This document shows, in pieces, positions 1 to 9,175 of a DNA stretch of 13,774 nt (the stretch's first letter is position 1; every line of letters begins with the position of its first letter). A model generated the notes under the pieces. That model did not search any database, had not been told where the DNA came from, and worked only from the letters and a program-made list of their open reading frames with translations. The stretch is from the NCBI GenBank assembly GCA_965662885.1, contig CBFIJI010000052.1:1-13774 (forward strand), given 5' to 3'. This stretch comes from CBFIJI01 sp965662885. Lineage in GTDB: Bacteria; Bacteroidota; Bacteroidia; Flavobacteriales; Flavobacteriaceae. The translations under genes and the position numbers were made by a program.

Positions 1-2449
1 ATCTTTTTCCAATTCTAATGATATCTCCAAAGATACCAGCAGCAGTAACTGCTGCACCGGCTCCGGCACCTTTAACGATCAACGGCTGTTTTTCATAACG
101 GTTGGTGTAAAATAGAATAATGTTGTCACTTCCTTCAAGATTATAAAAATCATGATCAGGGGCAACTTCTTGAAGACCCACTCGTGCTTTTCCATTGACC
201 AATTCTGCAATGTATTTTAAACGCGTACCGTTTTTTTCTGCGGAGGCTAACAAGTTGTCAAAATGTGCTTTATGTGTTTTAAGGGCAGCAAAAAAAGCAT
301 CATTACTATTCGTATTCAAAACAGCTTCAGGCAGAAAACGATTATTTTCAATGTCTTCTATTTCAATTTTATAACCACTTTCTCTTGCCAAAATTAAAAT
401 CTTTCTCGCTACATCAATACCACTTAAATCAATTTTAGGATCGGGTTCTGTATAACCTTCCTCTTTGGCCTGCATGACAATGTCGTGGAAATCAGATCCT
501 TTTTTAAAGTTGTTAAAAACAAAATTTAAACTTCCAGAAAGAATGGCCTGAATTTTAATGATGTTATCCCCAGAAGCTATTAAGTTGTTTAGGGTGTCTA
601 TAATGGGTAAGCCTGCCCCTACATTCGTCTCAAATAAAAATGGACTCGCAAACTGTCTTGCGATTTTTTTTAGTTCTAAATAGTTGGAAAGCTGGTCTGC
701 ACAAGCAATTTTATTACACGTAACCACTCCTATATTGTGTCTTAAATAACGAGCATATTCGAAAGCAATAACAGCATTAGCCGTATTGTCTACAAAAATA
801 CTATTCCTAAGATTTAAGGCTCTAACATACTTGAAAAATGCATCTCTATCCGCAATCGTTTCACTTTTATCTAGGGCCTCTTCCCAATGATTTAGATCTA
901 TTGGTGAAGAATTTAAAAGCATTTTCCTTGAATTGGAAAGAGCCATTACTCGAACTTTTAAATGAAAATTATCAAGTAAATAAAGTTGCTGTTTTTGGAT
1001 TTGTTCCAAAAGTTTACCTCCAACATTTCCAACACCTGTTATGAATAAATTGATTTCTTTTGTTTGCAATTCAAAAAAGCTTTCATGAATGGTGTTTAGT
1101 GCTTTCTGAACATTTTTTTTATCTATAATAATGGATATGTTTCTCTCAGAAGCTCCTTGCGCTATAGCTCGAATATTGATGTTGTTAGCACCAAGACTAC
1201 TAAAAAGTTTACCACTAATTCCCTGGTGATCTTTCATTTTATCCCCAACTACCGCAATGTTGACCATTTGATCTTCAATTTTGGAGGGATCAACTTTTCG
1301 TAATGAAATTTCAAATTCAAACTGTTGATCAATAGCTTCCTTAGCATTTTGTGCATCAGAGGCTTTAACTCCCATACAAATGGAATGTTCAGACGAAGCC
1401 TGAGTAATCATGATTACATTAATGTTTCTTTCGTACAAAGCATCAAAAAGGCGTCTAGAAAAGCCTGGAATCCCAATCATACCACTACCTTCAAGGGTTA
1501 CCAACGCCACATCGTCAATATGACTAATTCCTTTGACTACTGGCGAGGAAATGTCTGGAGCAGTATCATCAATTCGTGTTCCTACGGCTTCTGGTTTGAA
1601 GGTGTTTTTAATGACGATAGGAATTTTTTTCTCAATCAAAGGTTGTAACGTGGGAGGGAAGATCACTTTGGCACCAAAATGGGATAATTCCATGGCTTCT
1701 TGGTAGGATAGCTTTGGAATAGGTAGGGCCTGAGAAACTAAAGAAGGGTTAGCGGTGTACATTCCACTAACATCAGTCCAAATTTCCAAAACATTTACTT
1801 CCAAGACATTGGAAATAATGGCTGCTGTAAAATCGGAACCTCCACGTCCTAATGTCGTGGTTTCTCCTTTATTATTTGAAGCAATAAACCCAGGTACAAG
1901 AACAACCGTGTTGGTGTTTGACGCAAAAAATGGTTTCATGCAAACGGACGTGGCTTTGTAATCAACCACTTCCTTATAGTTTAATTGATGGGTTTTAATC
2001 AACTCCCGAGTATCTTTAAGAAGAACATCTAAGTGCTGTGTTTTGAAAATTTCAGCGATAATAGTACTGGATAGAATTTCACCATAGCTGGAAATTCGAT
2101 CATTGATCTTAGGCGTAACTTCACCAATAATACTAACTGCCTCAAGAAGCGACTCAAGGGTGTTTAATTCGGCCTTTAATAGACTAATGATACTACTTTG
2201 AAACTCTAGGGGAATAAAATGTTTAATAAGTTCCAAATGACGTTGTTCAATCGTATCAATGGTACTTTTATGATCTGCTTCTCCTTTTATTGCAGAAGAA
2301 AGCATTTTGAGGAGTATGTCTGTTATTCCCCCAAGGGCAGAAACGACAACGACAATTTTTTCCGATTTGTTTTGTTGAATAATCGCAATAACACTAGAGA
2401 GGCTTTTTGCGTTTGCAACCGAAGAACCTCCAAACTTTAAAACTTTCAT
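1..2449 (-). CDS. thrA: Bifunctional aspartate kinase / homoserine dehydrogenase (3' end cut by window edge)
   Basis: This cytosolic enzyme catalyses two steps of the aspartate pathway: phosphorylation of aspartate and NAD(P)H-dependent reduction of aspartate semialdehyde to homoserine, towards threonine, methionine and isoleucine. I translated the minus strand from the ATG at 2449 and it stays open for 816 codons to the window edge. The kinase half opens with KFGGSSVA (residues 5-12) and carries LGRGGSD (200-206). Two ACT-type regulatory domains span about 315-465, including GSGMIGIPG. The dehydrogenase half has the nucleotide-binding GVGNVG (472-477), then ILSGSLNF and GYTEPDPKIDLSGIDVARK. 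The last visible residues, after KGAGAGAAVTAAG, match the usual end of the family (about 815-820 residues), so only a few codons are probably missing. The ACT domains imply allosteric feedback, probably by threonine. thrB and thrC commonly follow in relatives, but that lies outside the window. Confidence 0.96.
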   Translation of the reverse strand, partial: MKVLKFGGSSVANAKSLSSVIAIIQQNKSEKIVVVVSALGGITDILLKMLSSAIKGEADHKSTIDTIEQRHLELIKHFIPLEFQSSIISLLKAELNTLESLLEAVSIIGEVTPKINDRISSYGEILSSTIIAEIFKTQHLDVLLKDTRELIKTHQLNYKEVVDYKATSVCMKPFFASNTNTVVLVPGFIASNNKGETTTLGRGGSDFTAAIISNVLEVNVLEIWTDVSGMYTANPSLVSQALPIPKLSYQEAMELSHFGAKVIFPPTLQPLIEKKIPIVIKNTFKPEAVGTRIDDTAPDISSPVVKGISHIDDVALVTLEGSGMIGIPGFSRRLFDALYERNINVIMITQASSEHSICMGVKASDAQNAKEAIDQQFEFEISLRKVDPSKIEDQMVNIAVVGDKMKDHQGISGKLFSSLGANNINIRAIAQGASERNISIIIDKKNVQKALNTIHESFFELQTKEINLFITGVGNVGGKLLEQIQKQQLYLLDNFHLKVRVMALSNSRKMLLNSSPIDLNHWEEALDKSETIADRDAFFKYVRALNLRNSIFVDNTANAVIAFEYARYLRHNIGVVTCNKIACADQLSNYLELKKIARQFASPFLFETNVGAGLPIIDTLNNLIASGDNIIKIQAILSGSLNFVFNNFKKGSDFHDIVMQAKEEGYTEPDPKIDLSGIDVARKILILARESGYKIEIEDIENNRFLPEAVLNTNSNDAFFAALKTHKAHFDNLLASAEKNGTRLKYIAELVNGKARVGLQEVAPDHDFYNLEGSDNIILFYTNRYEKQPLIVKGAGAGAAVTAAGIFGDIIRIGKR

Positions 2450-2508
2450 TAGCAATGTATATTTATTAGTGAGATGCATTTAAAAGGCAGCTCCCTAATC
2501 ATTGAGGC

Positions 2509-2516
2509 CAAAAATA
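2509..2516 (-). promoter_or_regulatory. Probable -7 promoter box for thrA
   Basis: On the minus strand the sequence TATTTTTG matches the Bacteroidota -7 consensus TAnnTTTG at every defined base. It would start transcription near 2503, giving a leader of roughly 53 nt before the thrA ATG at 2449. The upstream element is only a T-rich stretch (2533-2538) about 18 nt away, not a clean TTTG. thrA therefore probably has its own promoter rather than depending on clpC read-through. The motif is short and AT-rich, so a chance match is possible. Confidence 0.45.
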
Positions 2517-2627
2517 AGATATATTACCAATGAAAAAACGTTTTAAAATAAAAAACACCTTTTTGCATTTATTTTATATAAAACGATAAGAATAAGATCC
2601 TGCTTAAAAAGCGTGACTATGAAAGAA

Positions 2628-5159
2628 TTAGACTATAGATAAGCTTAGTTCTTCCTGTTTGTCTGTCCAATCAATATTTAAATGATCCCCTTCTTTGACC
2701 TTATTGGTCACTACATTTTCAGCAATTAAATCTTCAACATATTTTTGTAGCGCACGATTTAAAGGTCGTGCACCATATTTTGAATCAAAACCTTTTTCCG
2801 AGAGGAAATCCTTCGATTTCTCCGAAAATGTGATTTCATACCCCAACTTATTAACACGCTGAATTAGTTTAATCAATTCAATATCAACAATTTGGCGGAT
2901 ATCACTTTTTATCAGGGATTTAAAGATGATGATGTCATCGATACGATTTAAAAATTCTGGTGAAAATGTTTTTTTCAATTCTTTTTCAATCACCCCTTTT
3001 TCAAGGTTAATACTCTGTGCTTTTTGAGAAGCTGTTTCAAAGCCAACTCCAGTTCCAAAATCTTTCAATTGACGGGCTCCAATATTGGAAGTCATAATAA
3101 TGATAGTGTTTTGGAAATTTACTTTACGACCTAAGCTATCGGTAAGGAAACCATCATCCAGTACTTGTAAGAGCATGTTAAATACATCTGGATGTGCTTT
3201 TTCTACTTCATCAAGTAAAATGACCGAATAGGGACGTCGTCTCACCTTTTCACTAAGTTGACCACCTTCTTCATAGCCTACATAGCCTGGAGGTGCTCCA
3301 ATTAGACGTGAGATGGCAAACTTCTCCATGTACTCACTCATGTCAATACGAATGAGATTTTCTTCGGATTCAAAGATTTCCGAAGCAAGTATTTTCGCCA
3401 ATTGTGTTTTACCAACACCCGTTTGCCCTAGGAAAATGAAAGAACCAATAGGTTTATCAGGAGCTTTCAATCCAGCACGATTTCTCTGAATGGCTTTCAC
3501 CACTTTTTTCACGGCTTCTTCTTGTCCAATCAGTTTTTTACCGATGGTTTCTGCAAGAAGGGCCAATTTGTTTTTTTCAGATTTGACAATTTTGTTAACA
3601 GGAATATTGGTCATCATAGAGACAACATCCGCAATATGAGTGTCAGAAACATCTACTCGATTATTTTTTGAATCTTCATACCACCGTTCCTGAGCTTCAA
3701 TGAGTTGACGTTCAACACGTTTTTCATCGTCTCGTAACTTTGCCGCTTCTTCGTATTTCTGCTTTTTGACTACAGAATTTTTTAACTCTCTAACGTCTTC
3801 TAATTGTTTTTCCAAATCAATAACTTCCTGCGGAACACTCATGTTATTAATGTGGACTCTTGAACCGGCTTCATCCAAAGCGTCAATAGCTTTGTCTGGA
3901 AGAAAACGATCAGAGACATAACGATCAGTCAATTCTACACAAGCTGCTAGTGCTTCTTCTGAATAGTTAACATTGTGATGATTCTCGTATTTTTCTTTTA
4001 TGTTTTTAAGGATTTCTAGGGTTTCATCCACATTAGTTTCTTCCACTAGAATTTTTTGGAATCGACGTTCCAAAGCACCATCCTTTTCAATATGTTGTCG
4101 GTATTCATCCAATGTGGTTGCACCAATACATTGAATTTCTCCTCTAGCCAATGCAGGTTTAAACATATTGCTAGCGTCTAAACTTCCTGTTGCTCCACCA
4201 GCACCCACTATGGTGTGAATTTCATCTATAAATAAAATGATGTCTTCATTTTTCTCAAGCTCGTTCATCACGGCTTTCATACGTTCTTCAAACTGGCCTC
4301 TATATTTTGTTCCAGCAACAAGACTCGCTAAGTCCAAAGTTACTACCCGCTTGTTATACAGGACTCTTGATACTTGTTTTTTTACAATTCGGAGTGCGAG
4401 GCCTTCCGCAATTGCAGATTTACCCACACCAGGTTCTCCAATGAGTAAGGGATTATTTTTCTTTCTACGGCTTAATATTTGGGATACCCGTTCAATTTCT
4501 TTTTGTCGCCCAACCACTGGATCAAGTTTGTCTTCCTGAGCCAAAGCGGTCACATCACGCCCAAAATTATCTAATACAGGGGTTTTTGTTTTTTTATTTC
4601 CTTTGGATTCAGAAGTCGGTACAAAAGGGTTTTCTTTTCCGCCTTGATTTTCGTTTTCTTTTTCTTCTGGAAATGAAGAGATTGTTGGAAGGTCGGGATA
4701 GTTTTCACTATCGTTGGTTAACATCAATTTAAACTGTTCTTTAACCAAATCGTAATCGACATTTAATTTAGCCAACAATTTAGCAGTAGGGTCATTCTCA
4801 TTGCGAAGAATACAAAGAAGCAGGTGAACCGTATTAATCAATTCACTTTGAAAGAGTTTCGCTTCTAGAAAGGTTGTTTTTAACGCTCTTTCTGCCTGTC
4901 TGGTTAAGTGCAGATTTTTCTTCTCATTAATAGCGTTGTCGTCTTCAATAATCGCAGGGTTAAGAATTTCTACTTTTCTCCGAAGATCATCAAGATCCAC
5001 TTCAATATTATTCAATATTGCAATGGCCTTTCCACCACCATCTCTCAAAATTCCCAACATCAAATGCTCCGTTCCTATGGAGCCGTGTCCAAGTCTTAGA
5101 GCTTCTTCCTTACTGTAAGCAATTACATCTTTTACGCGAGGGGAAAAATTATCATCCAT
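2628..5159 (-). CDS. clpC: ClpC-type AAA+ unfoldase, ATP-dependent Clp protease ATP-binding subunit
   Basis: This Hsp100 unfoldase forms a hexamer that threads proteins into ClpP for degradation in the cytosol. The 843 residues are full length for the family. In order, two Clp N repeats cover about 1-145, and a low-complexity Glu/Asn/Lys linker covers about 150-195. AAA+ module 1 has Walker A GEPGVGKS (241-248), Walker B ILFIDE (308-313) and a probable arginine finger in LERRF (363-367). A UVR-like coiled coil lies at about 465-495 (KYEEAAKLRDDEKRVERQ). AAA+ module 2 has Walker A GQTGVGKT (578-585), Walker B VILLDE (646-651) and FLNRIDD (736-742). VGF at 705-707 sits where the ClpP-binding loop is expected. 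The UVR segment and the VGF loop separate it from ClpB, which has a long middle domain and no ClpP loop. It starts at the ATG at 5159 (MDDNFSPR) and is divergent from gyrA. No ClpP or adaptor gene is nearby. Confidence 0.96.
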   Translation of the reverse strand: MDDNFSPRVKDVIAYSKEEALRLGHGSIGTEHLMLGILRDGGGKAIAILNNIEVDLDDLRRKVEILNPAIIEDDNAINEKKNLHLTRQAERALKTTFLEAKLFQSELINTVHLLLCILRNENDPTAKLLAKLNVDYDLVKEQFKLMLTNDSENYPDLPTISSFPEEKENENQGGKENPFVPTSESKGNKKTKTPVLDNFGRDVTALAQEDKLDPVVGRQKEIERVSQILSRRKKNNPLLIGEPGVGKSAIAEGLALRIVKKQVSRVLYNKRVVTLDLASLVAGTKYRGQFEERMKAVMNELEKNEDIILFIDEIHTIVGAGGATGSLDASNMFKPALARGEIQCIGATTLDEYRQHIEKDGALERRFQKILVEETNVDETLEILKNIKEKYENHHNVNYSEEALAACVELTDRYVSDRFLPDKAIDALDEAGSRVHINNMSVPQEVIDLEKQLEDVRELKNSVVKKQKYEEAAKLRDDEKRVERQLIEAQERWYEDSKNNRVDVSDTHIADVVSMMTNIPVNKIVKSEKNKLALLAETIGKKLIGQEEAVKKVVKAIQRNRAGLKAPDKPIGSFIFLGQTGVGKTQLAKILASEIFESEENLIRIDMSEYMEKFAISRLIGAPPGYVGYEEGGQLSEKVRRRPYSVILLDEVEKAHPDVFNMLLQVLDDGFLTDSLGRKVNFQNTIIIMTSNIGARQLKDFGTGVGFETASQKAQSINLEKGVIEKELKKTFSPEFLNRIDDIIIFKSLIKSDIRQIVDIELIKLIQRVNKLGYEITFSEKSKDFLSEKGFDSKYGARPLNRALQKYVEDLIAENVVTNKVKEGDHLNIDWTDKQEELSLSIV

Positions 5160-5380
5160 ATCTTTTTCTTTACTTTTTTTAGTTAATCAAAAAGCGTTCC
5201 AATAGCAATCTTACTGCTAATAGACAAAAAAAAAATTAAAATTCAAACAATTCAACATTGATTTTTAGTAAGATTATGGGTGCTTTAAAATGTTGATAAA
5301 ATTCTGAATAATTAGCAGATAAAACCGCTTTTTATTAGGGTGATTCAGTATTTTAGCGATTACGATTATAATGTATTCAT
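5160..5380. promoter_or_regulatory. Divergent clpC-gyrA intergenic control region
   Basis: This 221-bp AT-rich spacer must hold the promoters for clpC (leftward) and gyrA (rightward). I found no perfect TAnnTTTG for either gene; the nearest are TATTTTAG at 5349-5356 for gyrA and ATTGTTTG on the minus strand for clpC, each imperfect. The segment 5207-5221 contains AATCTTACT overlapping CTGCTAAT. The reverse complements of these two halves recur separately at 5267-5275 (AGTAAGATT) and 5311-5318 (ATTAGCAG). They could be operator arms or chance repeats in AT-rich DNA. The regulatory assignment rests on position, not on a recognised binding site. Confidence 0.5.
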
Positions 5381-7876
5381 ATGGATCAAAGAGAACGACT
5401 TATTCCTATAAACATTGAGGATGAGATGAAATCGGCATACATCGATTATTCGATGTCTGTCATTGTGTCACGTGCATTGCCCGACGTCCGTGATGGTTTA
5501 AAACCTGTTCACAGGCGTGTTTTATTTGGAATGCATGAGTTAGGTATAAGGAGTAATACAGCCTATAAAAAATCAGCTCGTATAGTTGGAGAGGTTTTGG
5601 GTAAATATCATCCCCATGGTGATAGCTCAGTATATGACACTATGGTACGAATGGCGCAAGAGTGGAGTCTGCGTTATTTGTTGGTTGACGGCCAAGGTAA
5701 CTTTGGATCCATTGATGGTGACAGCCCAGCAGCCATGCGATATACCGAAGCGCTAATGAAAAAAATGTCAGAAGATTTATTGGCTGACATTGATAAAGAT
5801 ACTGTGGATCATCAATTGAATTTTGATGACACCTTAAAAGAACCGACTGTACTTCCCACACGAGTTCCAAACCTTTTAATCAACGGAACTTCAGGAATTG
5901 CTGTAGGAATGGCGACCAATATGCCTCCACACAACTTAACAGAGGTGGTTGACGGAATAATCAATTATATCGATGACTCGGACATTACTATTGAAGATTT
6001 AATCAAAACAATTAAGGCACCTGATTTTCCAACTGGAGGGATTATTTATGGTTATGAAGGAGTAAAACAGGCTTTTTTGACAGGGCGTGGTAAAGTTGTC
6101 ATGCGGGCTAAAGCAATTATTGAAGAAGTCGATGGTCGAGAATGTATCATTGTGACAGAAATTCCTTACCAAGTAAATAAAGCAGAAATGATTCGTAAAA
6201 CTGCTGAATTGGTCAATGAGAAAAAAATAGAAGGGATTTCGAACATCCGTGATGAGTCCGATCGAAATGGAATGCGGGTCGTTTATATTTTAAAGCGTGA
6301 TGCTATTCCTAATATTGTATTAAATAAATTATACAAATACACATCATTACAATCTTCTTTTAGTGTCAATAATATTGCTTTGGTAAATGGCCGTCCACAA
6401 TTATTGAATCTGAAAGAGATGATTCACTATTTTGTGGAGCATCGTCATGATGTTGTTGTTCGACGAACGAAATTTGAACTTAAAAAAGCAGAAGATCGCG
6501 CACACATCCTAGAAGGGTTGATTATTGCTTCGGATAACATTGATGAAGTAATCAAGTTAATACGAGGTTCTGCGAGTGCTGATGAAGCGAGAGAGAAGTT
6601 GATTCAACGTTTTGAATTGACCGAAATCCAAGCAAAGGCCATTGTTGAAATGCGATTACGCCAACTTACTGGTTTGGAACAAGATAAACTTCGTGCTGAA
6701 TACGATGCATTATTGGCTACTATCTCTGACTTAAAAGATATTCTCGACAAAAAAGACCGTCGAATGAAAATCATCAAAGATGAATTGGCAGAAGTTAAAG
6801 CCAAATATGGTGATGAACGCCGTTCTATTATTGAATATGCAGGAGGCGAATTTAGCATTGAGGACATGATTCCTAACGAAAAGGTAGTCATTACGATTTC
6901 TCATGCGGGTTACATTAAACGCACACCACTTTCAGAATATAAAACCCAGCATAGGGGAGGGGTTGGTCAAAAAGCTTCAACGACCCGAAACGAGGATTTT
7001 CTCCAAGATATTTTTGTAGGAACTAATCATCAATATATGCTTTTCTTTACCCAAAAAGGAAAATGTTTCTGGATGCGGGTTTATGAAATACCGGAAGGTT
7101 CTAAAGTATCAAAAGGACGAGCCATTCAAAACTTGATCAATATAGAACAAGATGATATGGTCAAAGCCTCTATTTGTACATTGGATCTTAAAGATACTGA
7201 CTACATCAATAGTCACCATGTTTTGATGACAACTAAAAAAGGTCAGGTTAAGAAAACCTCTCTAGAACAATATTCCCGTCCAAGGGCCAATGGAATTAAT
7301 GCTATTACTGTTAGGGAAGACGATGAGCTACTGGAGGCAAAACTTACCAATGGTAGCAGCCAAATCCTTTTGGCAGTTCGCTCTGGTAAAGCCATACGTT
7401 TTGAAGAAAGTAAAATCCGACCAGTAGGGCGTGGTGCTTCGGGAGTTCGTGGAATTACTTTAGCCTCTGACGCTGATGAAGTTGTTGGGATGGTAGCCGT
7501 TAATGATATGGATGCCAATATCTTAGTGGTTTCTGAAAATGGTTATGGCAAGCGTTCTAGTCTGGATGATTATCGTATTACCAATCGGGGTGGAAAAGGA
7601 GTGAAAACTATTTCTATTACCGAAAAAACAGGTAGCTTAGTCACCATTAAAAGTGTTACCGATAACGATGACCTTATGATTATCAATAAGTCAGGAATTG
7701 CTATTCGGATGGAAGTTGCTGATCTCCGGGTAATGGGAAGAGCTACTCAAGGTGTTAAACTCATCAACTTAAAAGGAAATGATGGGATTGCGGCAGTAGC
7801 TAAAGTGATGAAGGATGAAGATGACATTGAGGATATTCAGGATATCGATGTTAATGATGGCACTGTAATTGAATAA
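5381..7876 (+). CDS. gyrA: DNA gyrase subunit A
   Basis: GyrA is the breakage-reunion subunit of DNA gyrase (A2B2), which introduces negative supercoils using ATP hydrolysed by GyrB. The 831-residue protein starts MDQRERLIPINIEDEM. The winged-helix region carries the active-site tyrosine Y121 in AMRYTE and the quinolone-resistance-determining segment HPHGDSSVYD (77-86). Ser82 and Asp86 align with E. coli Ser83 and Asp87, so the common target-site resistance changes are absent. The tower and coiled coil run to about residue 490. A C-terminal beta-pinwheel of repeated blades follows, with the GyrA-box-like QHRGGVG (523-529) and a second RGGKG at 736-740. The box differs from the canonical QRRGGKG at two positions but keeps the RGG core. 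The tail (from about 810) is rich in Asp and Glu, as in many GyrA proteins. The gene is probably co-transcribed with the TPR gene 29 bp downstream. gyrB is not in the window. Confidence 0.97.
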   Translation: MDQRERLIPINIEDEMKSAYIDYSMSVIVSRALPDVRDGLKPVHRRVLFGMHELGIRSNTAYKKSARIVGEVLGKYHPHGDSSVYDTMVRMAQEWSLRYLLVDGQGNFGSIDGDSPAAMRYTEALMKKMSEDLLADIDKDTVDHQLNFDDTLKEPTVLPTRVPNLLINGTSGIAVGMATNMPPHNLTEVVDGIINYIDDSDITIEDLIKTIKAPDFPTGGIIYGYEGVKQAFLTGRGKVVMRAKAIIEEVDGRECIIVTEIPYQVNKAEMIRKTAELVNEKKIEGISNIRDESDRNGMRVVYILKRDAIPNIVLNKLYKYTSLQSSFSVNNIALVNGRPQLLNLKEMIHYFVEHRHDVVVRRTKFELKKAEDRAHILEGLIIASDNIDEVIKLIRGSASADEAREKLIQRFELTEIQAKAIVEMRLRQLTGLEQDKLRAEYDALLATISDLKDILDKKDRRMKIIKDELAEVKAKYGDERRSIIEYAGGEFSIEDMIPNEKVVITISHAGYIKRTPLSEYKTQHRGGVGQKASTTRNEDFLQDIFVGTNHQYMLFFTQKGKCFWMRVYEIPEGSKVSKGRAIQNLINIEQDDMVKASICTLDLKDTDYINSHHVLMTTKKGQVKKTSLEQYSRPRANGINAITVREDDELLEAKLTNGSSQILLAVRSGKAIRFEESKIRPVGRGASGVRGITLASDADEVVGMVAVNDMDANILVVSENGYGKRSSLDDYRITNRGGKGVKTISITEKTGSLVTIKSVTDNDDLMIINKSGIAIRMEVADLRVMGRATQGVKLINLKGNDGIAAVAKVMKDEDDIEDIQDIDVNDGTVIE

Positions 7877-7905
7877 CTAAATAATTTAAACATAAATAAA
7901 AACGA

Positions 7906-9126
7906 ATGAAATCTAATTTAACTTTAATTTTCAGTTTTATTTTCTTGGTTGCATTTGCACAGAAAAAAGAACTTAAAAAAGCTGAAAAATTATTTGCTGC
8001 AGGAGATACTGCAGGAGCCGTAACCTTATTGGAAAACAATGCTGCATTGTTTACTGGGGATGATCCAAAAATCACAACTGCTTTAACCCTCTTAGAAGGG
8101 AAAATTGCACAGGCTAATGAAGAATTTGAAATGGCTTTGGAGAAGTACTTTTCTATTCAAAATGAAGCTGCTGTTAAGGCTTCAGTTGCCAAACAATTGG
8201 AATTGCTTACAAGTGATATTGTCAACAGTGCCATCGCAGATAATGAAGCAAAAAATTATAAAGATTCTTCTTTGAAACTTTATTTGGCTTACAAAGCCAA
8301 TCCAGAGAACAATATTGAATATTTGTATTATGCCGCTTCCAATGCTGTAAATGGTGAATTTTTTGAAAAAGCATTGGACTACTATGCAATTCTTAAAGAC
8401 AAGAAATACACTGGAATCACAACAACGTACTTTGCTACGGAGGCCGCTACAGGGAATGAAATTGAAGTGTCCAAAACAGAGTATGATATTTATTCCAAGT
8501 CAAAAGATTATACCAACTTACGAGAACAAGATTCAGAATCTCGTTTTCCTGAAATCATTAAAAATATTGCTCTGATTCACTCGCAGTTAGGAAATAATGA
8601 AAAAGCTATGGCTGCCGTTCAGGAAGCTCGTGCAAATAGTCCAGAAGATTTAAGTTTAATTCTAACAGAAGCAAATTTATATATTCAACTGGGTGAAAAA
8701 GAAAAGTTTGGCGAGTTGATGCAACAAGCCATTGCACAAGACCCCAACAATTCGGTTCTTTATTTTAACCTTGGAGTCGTTAATGCCGATCTTGGAGATA
8801 ATGAAATGGCTAAATCATATTACCAAAAAGCGATTGAATTAGATTCCTCTTATGAAGCGGCTTATTTAAATTTAGTTTCCTTGATATTATCTGGGGAGGC
8901 TGATATTGTTGAAGAAATGAACAACTTGGGTACATCACGAGCGGATAATGCACGTTATGATATTTTAAAGAAAGAACGAGAAGAACTTTTTAAGGAATGT
9001 GTACCGATTCTTAAATCCTTAGTAGGGATCAATCAAAATGAAGAAGCAATCAAGACATTGATGAATATCTACGGAACACTTGGTGATAACGAAGGTTTTA
9101 TGGAAATGAAACGCTTACTAGAATAA
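7906..9126 (+). CDS. Exported tetratricopeptide-repeat protein
   Basis: This 406-residue protein has an N-terminal signal peptide: a lysine at position 2, a hydrophobic core at about 5-17, and a likely signal peptidase I site after AFA (residue 18). Cleavage would leave a mature start of QKKELKKAEK, so it is probably periplasmic or surface associated. The rest is predicted helical. TPR-like units are visible near 22-48, 65-85, 217-247 and 251-282, and the clearest at 284-317 (VLYFNLGVVNADLGDNEMAKSYYQKAIELDSS). A last helical pair lies at about 362-405. TPRs are protein-protein scaffolds, so there is no enzymatic motif and the partner is unknown. It begins 29 bp after gyrA without a visible promoter and ends just before a strong terminator, so the two genes probably form one transcript. 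No mechanistic link to gyrase is evident from the sequence. Confidence 0.9.
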   Translation: MKSNLTLIFSFIFLVAFAQKKELKKAEKLFAAGDTAGAVTLLENNAALFTGDDPKITTALTLLEGKIAQANEEFEMALEKYFSIQNEAAVKASVAKQLELLTSDIVNSAIADNEAKNYKDSSLKLYLAYKANPENNIEYLYYAASNAVNGEFFEKALDYYAILKDKKYTGITTTYFATEAATGNEIEVSKTEYDIYSKSKDYTNLREQDSESRFPEIIKNIALIHSQLGNNEKAMAAVQEARANSPEDLSLILTEANLYIQLGEKEKFGELMQQAIAQDPNNSVLYFNLGVVNADLGDNEMAKSYYQKAIELDSSYEAAYLNLVSLILSGEADIVEEMNNLGTSRADNARYDILKKEREELFKECVPILKSLVGINQNEEAIKTLMNIYGTLGDNEGFMEMKRLLE

Positions 9127-9146
9127 GTGTTTTCTTTCCAATACAC

Positions 9147-9175
9147 AAAAACCCCTCCATTGGAGGGGTTTTTTT
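9147..9175. terminator. Bidirectional intrinsic terminator
   Basis: The arms AAAAACCCCTCC (9147-9158) and GGAGGGGTTTTT (9162-9173) are perfectly complementary around a 3-nt loop. On the plus strand the hairpin runs into a T tract ending at 9175, and on the minus strand into TTTTTGTG. It therefore suits both convergent genes: the TPR gene ending at 9126 and the peptidase ending at 9174. The peptidase stop codon (9176-9174) directly abuts the hairpin, and bases 9174-9175 belong to both the stop codon and the plus-strand T tract. Confidence 0.9.

Noticed and set aside
2450..2502. Possible threonine/isoleucine leader peptide ahead of thrA (ATG at 2502 on the minus strand with a few Ile codons)
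   Set aside because: The frame runs past the thrA start into its coding region, lacks a Thr-rich run, and no terminator/antiterminator pair is present; the ATG coincides with the expected transcription start.
2535..2566. Hairpin-like AAAAA-GGTG-TTTTT and AAAACGTTTT downstream of clpC as a terminator
   Set aside because: The paired arms are almost purely A-T and short, too weak to call as a terminator with confidence.
4237..4539. 100-residue plus-strand open frame inside clpC (and the overlapping frames at 4908-5118)
   Set aside because: They lie antisense to the conserved AAA+ and N-terminal coding sequence of clpC; the composition is that of a complementary-strand shadow and no motif is visible.
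5349..5356. TATTTTAG as the gyrA -7 promoter element
   Set aside because: It differs from TAnnTTTG at one defined base and no TTG or TTTG lies at the right distance upstream.
7243..7518. 91-residue minus-strand frame inside gyrA
   Set aside because: Antisense to the conserved GyrA pinwheel; Ser-rich shadow translation without recognisable features.
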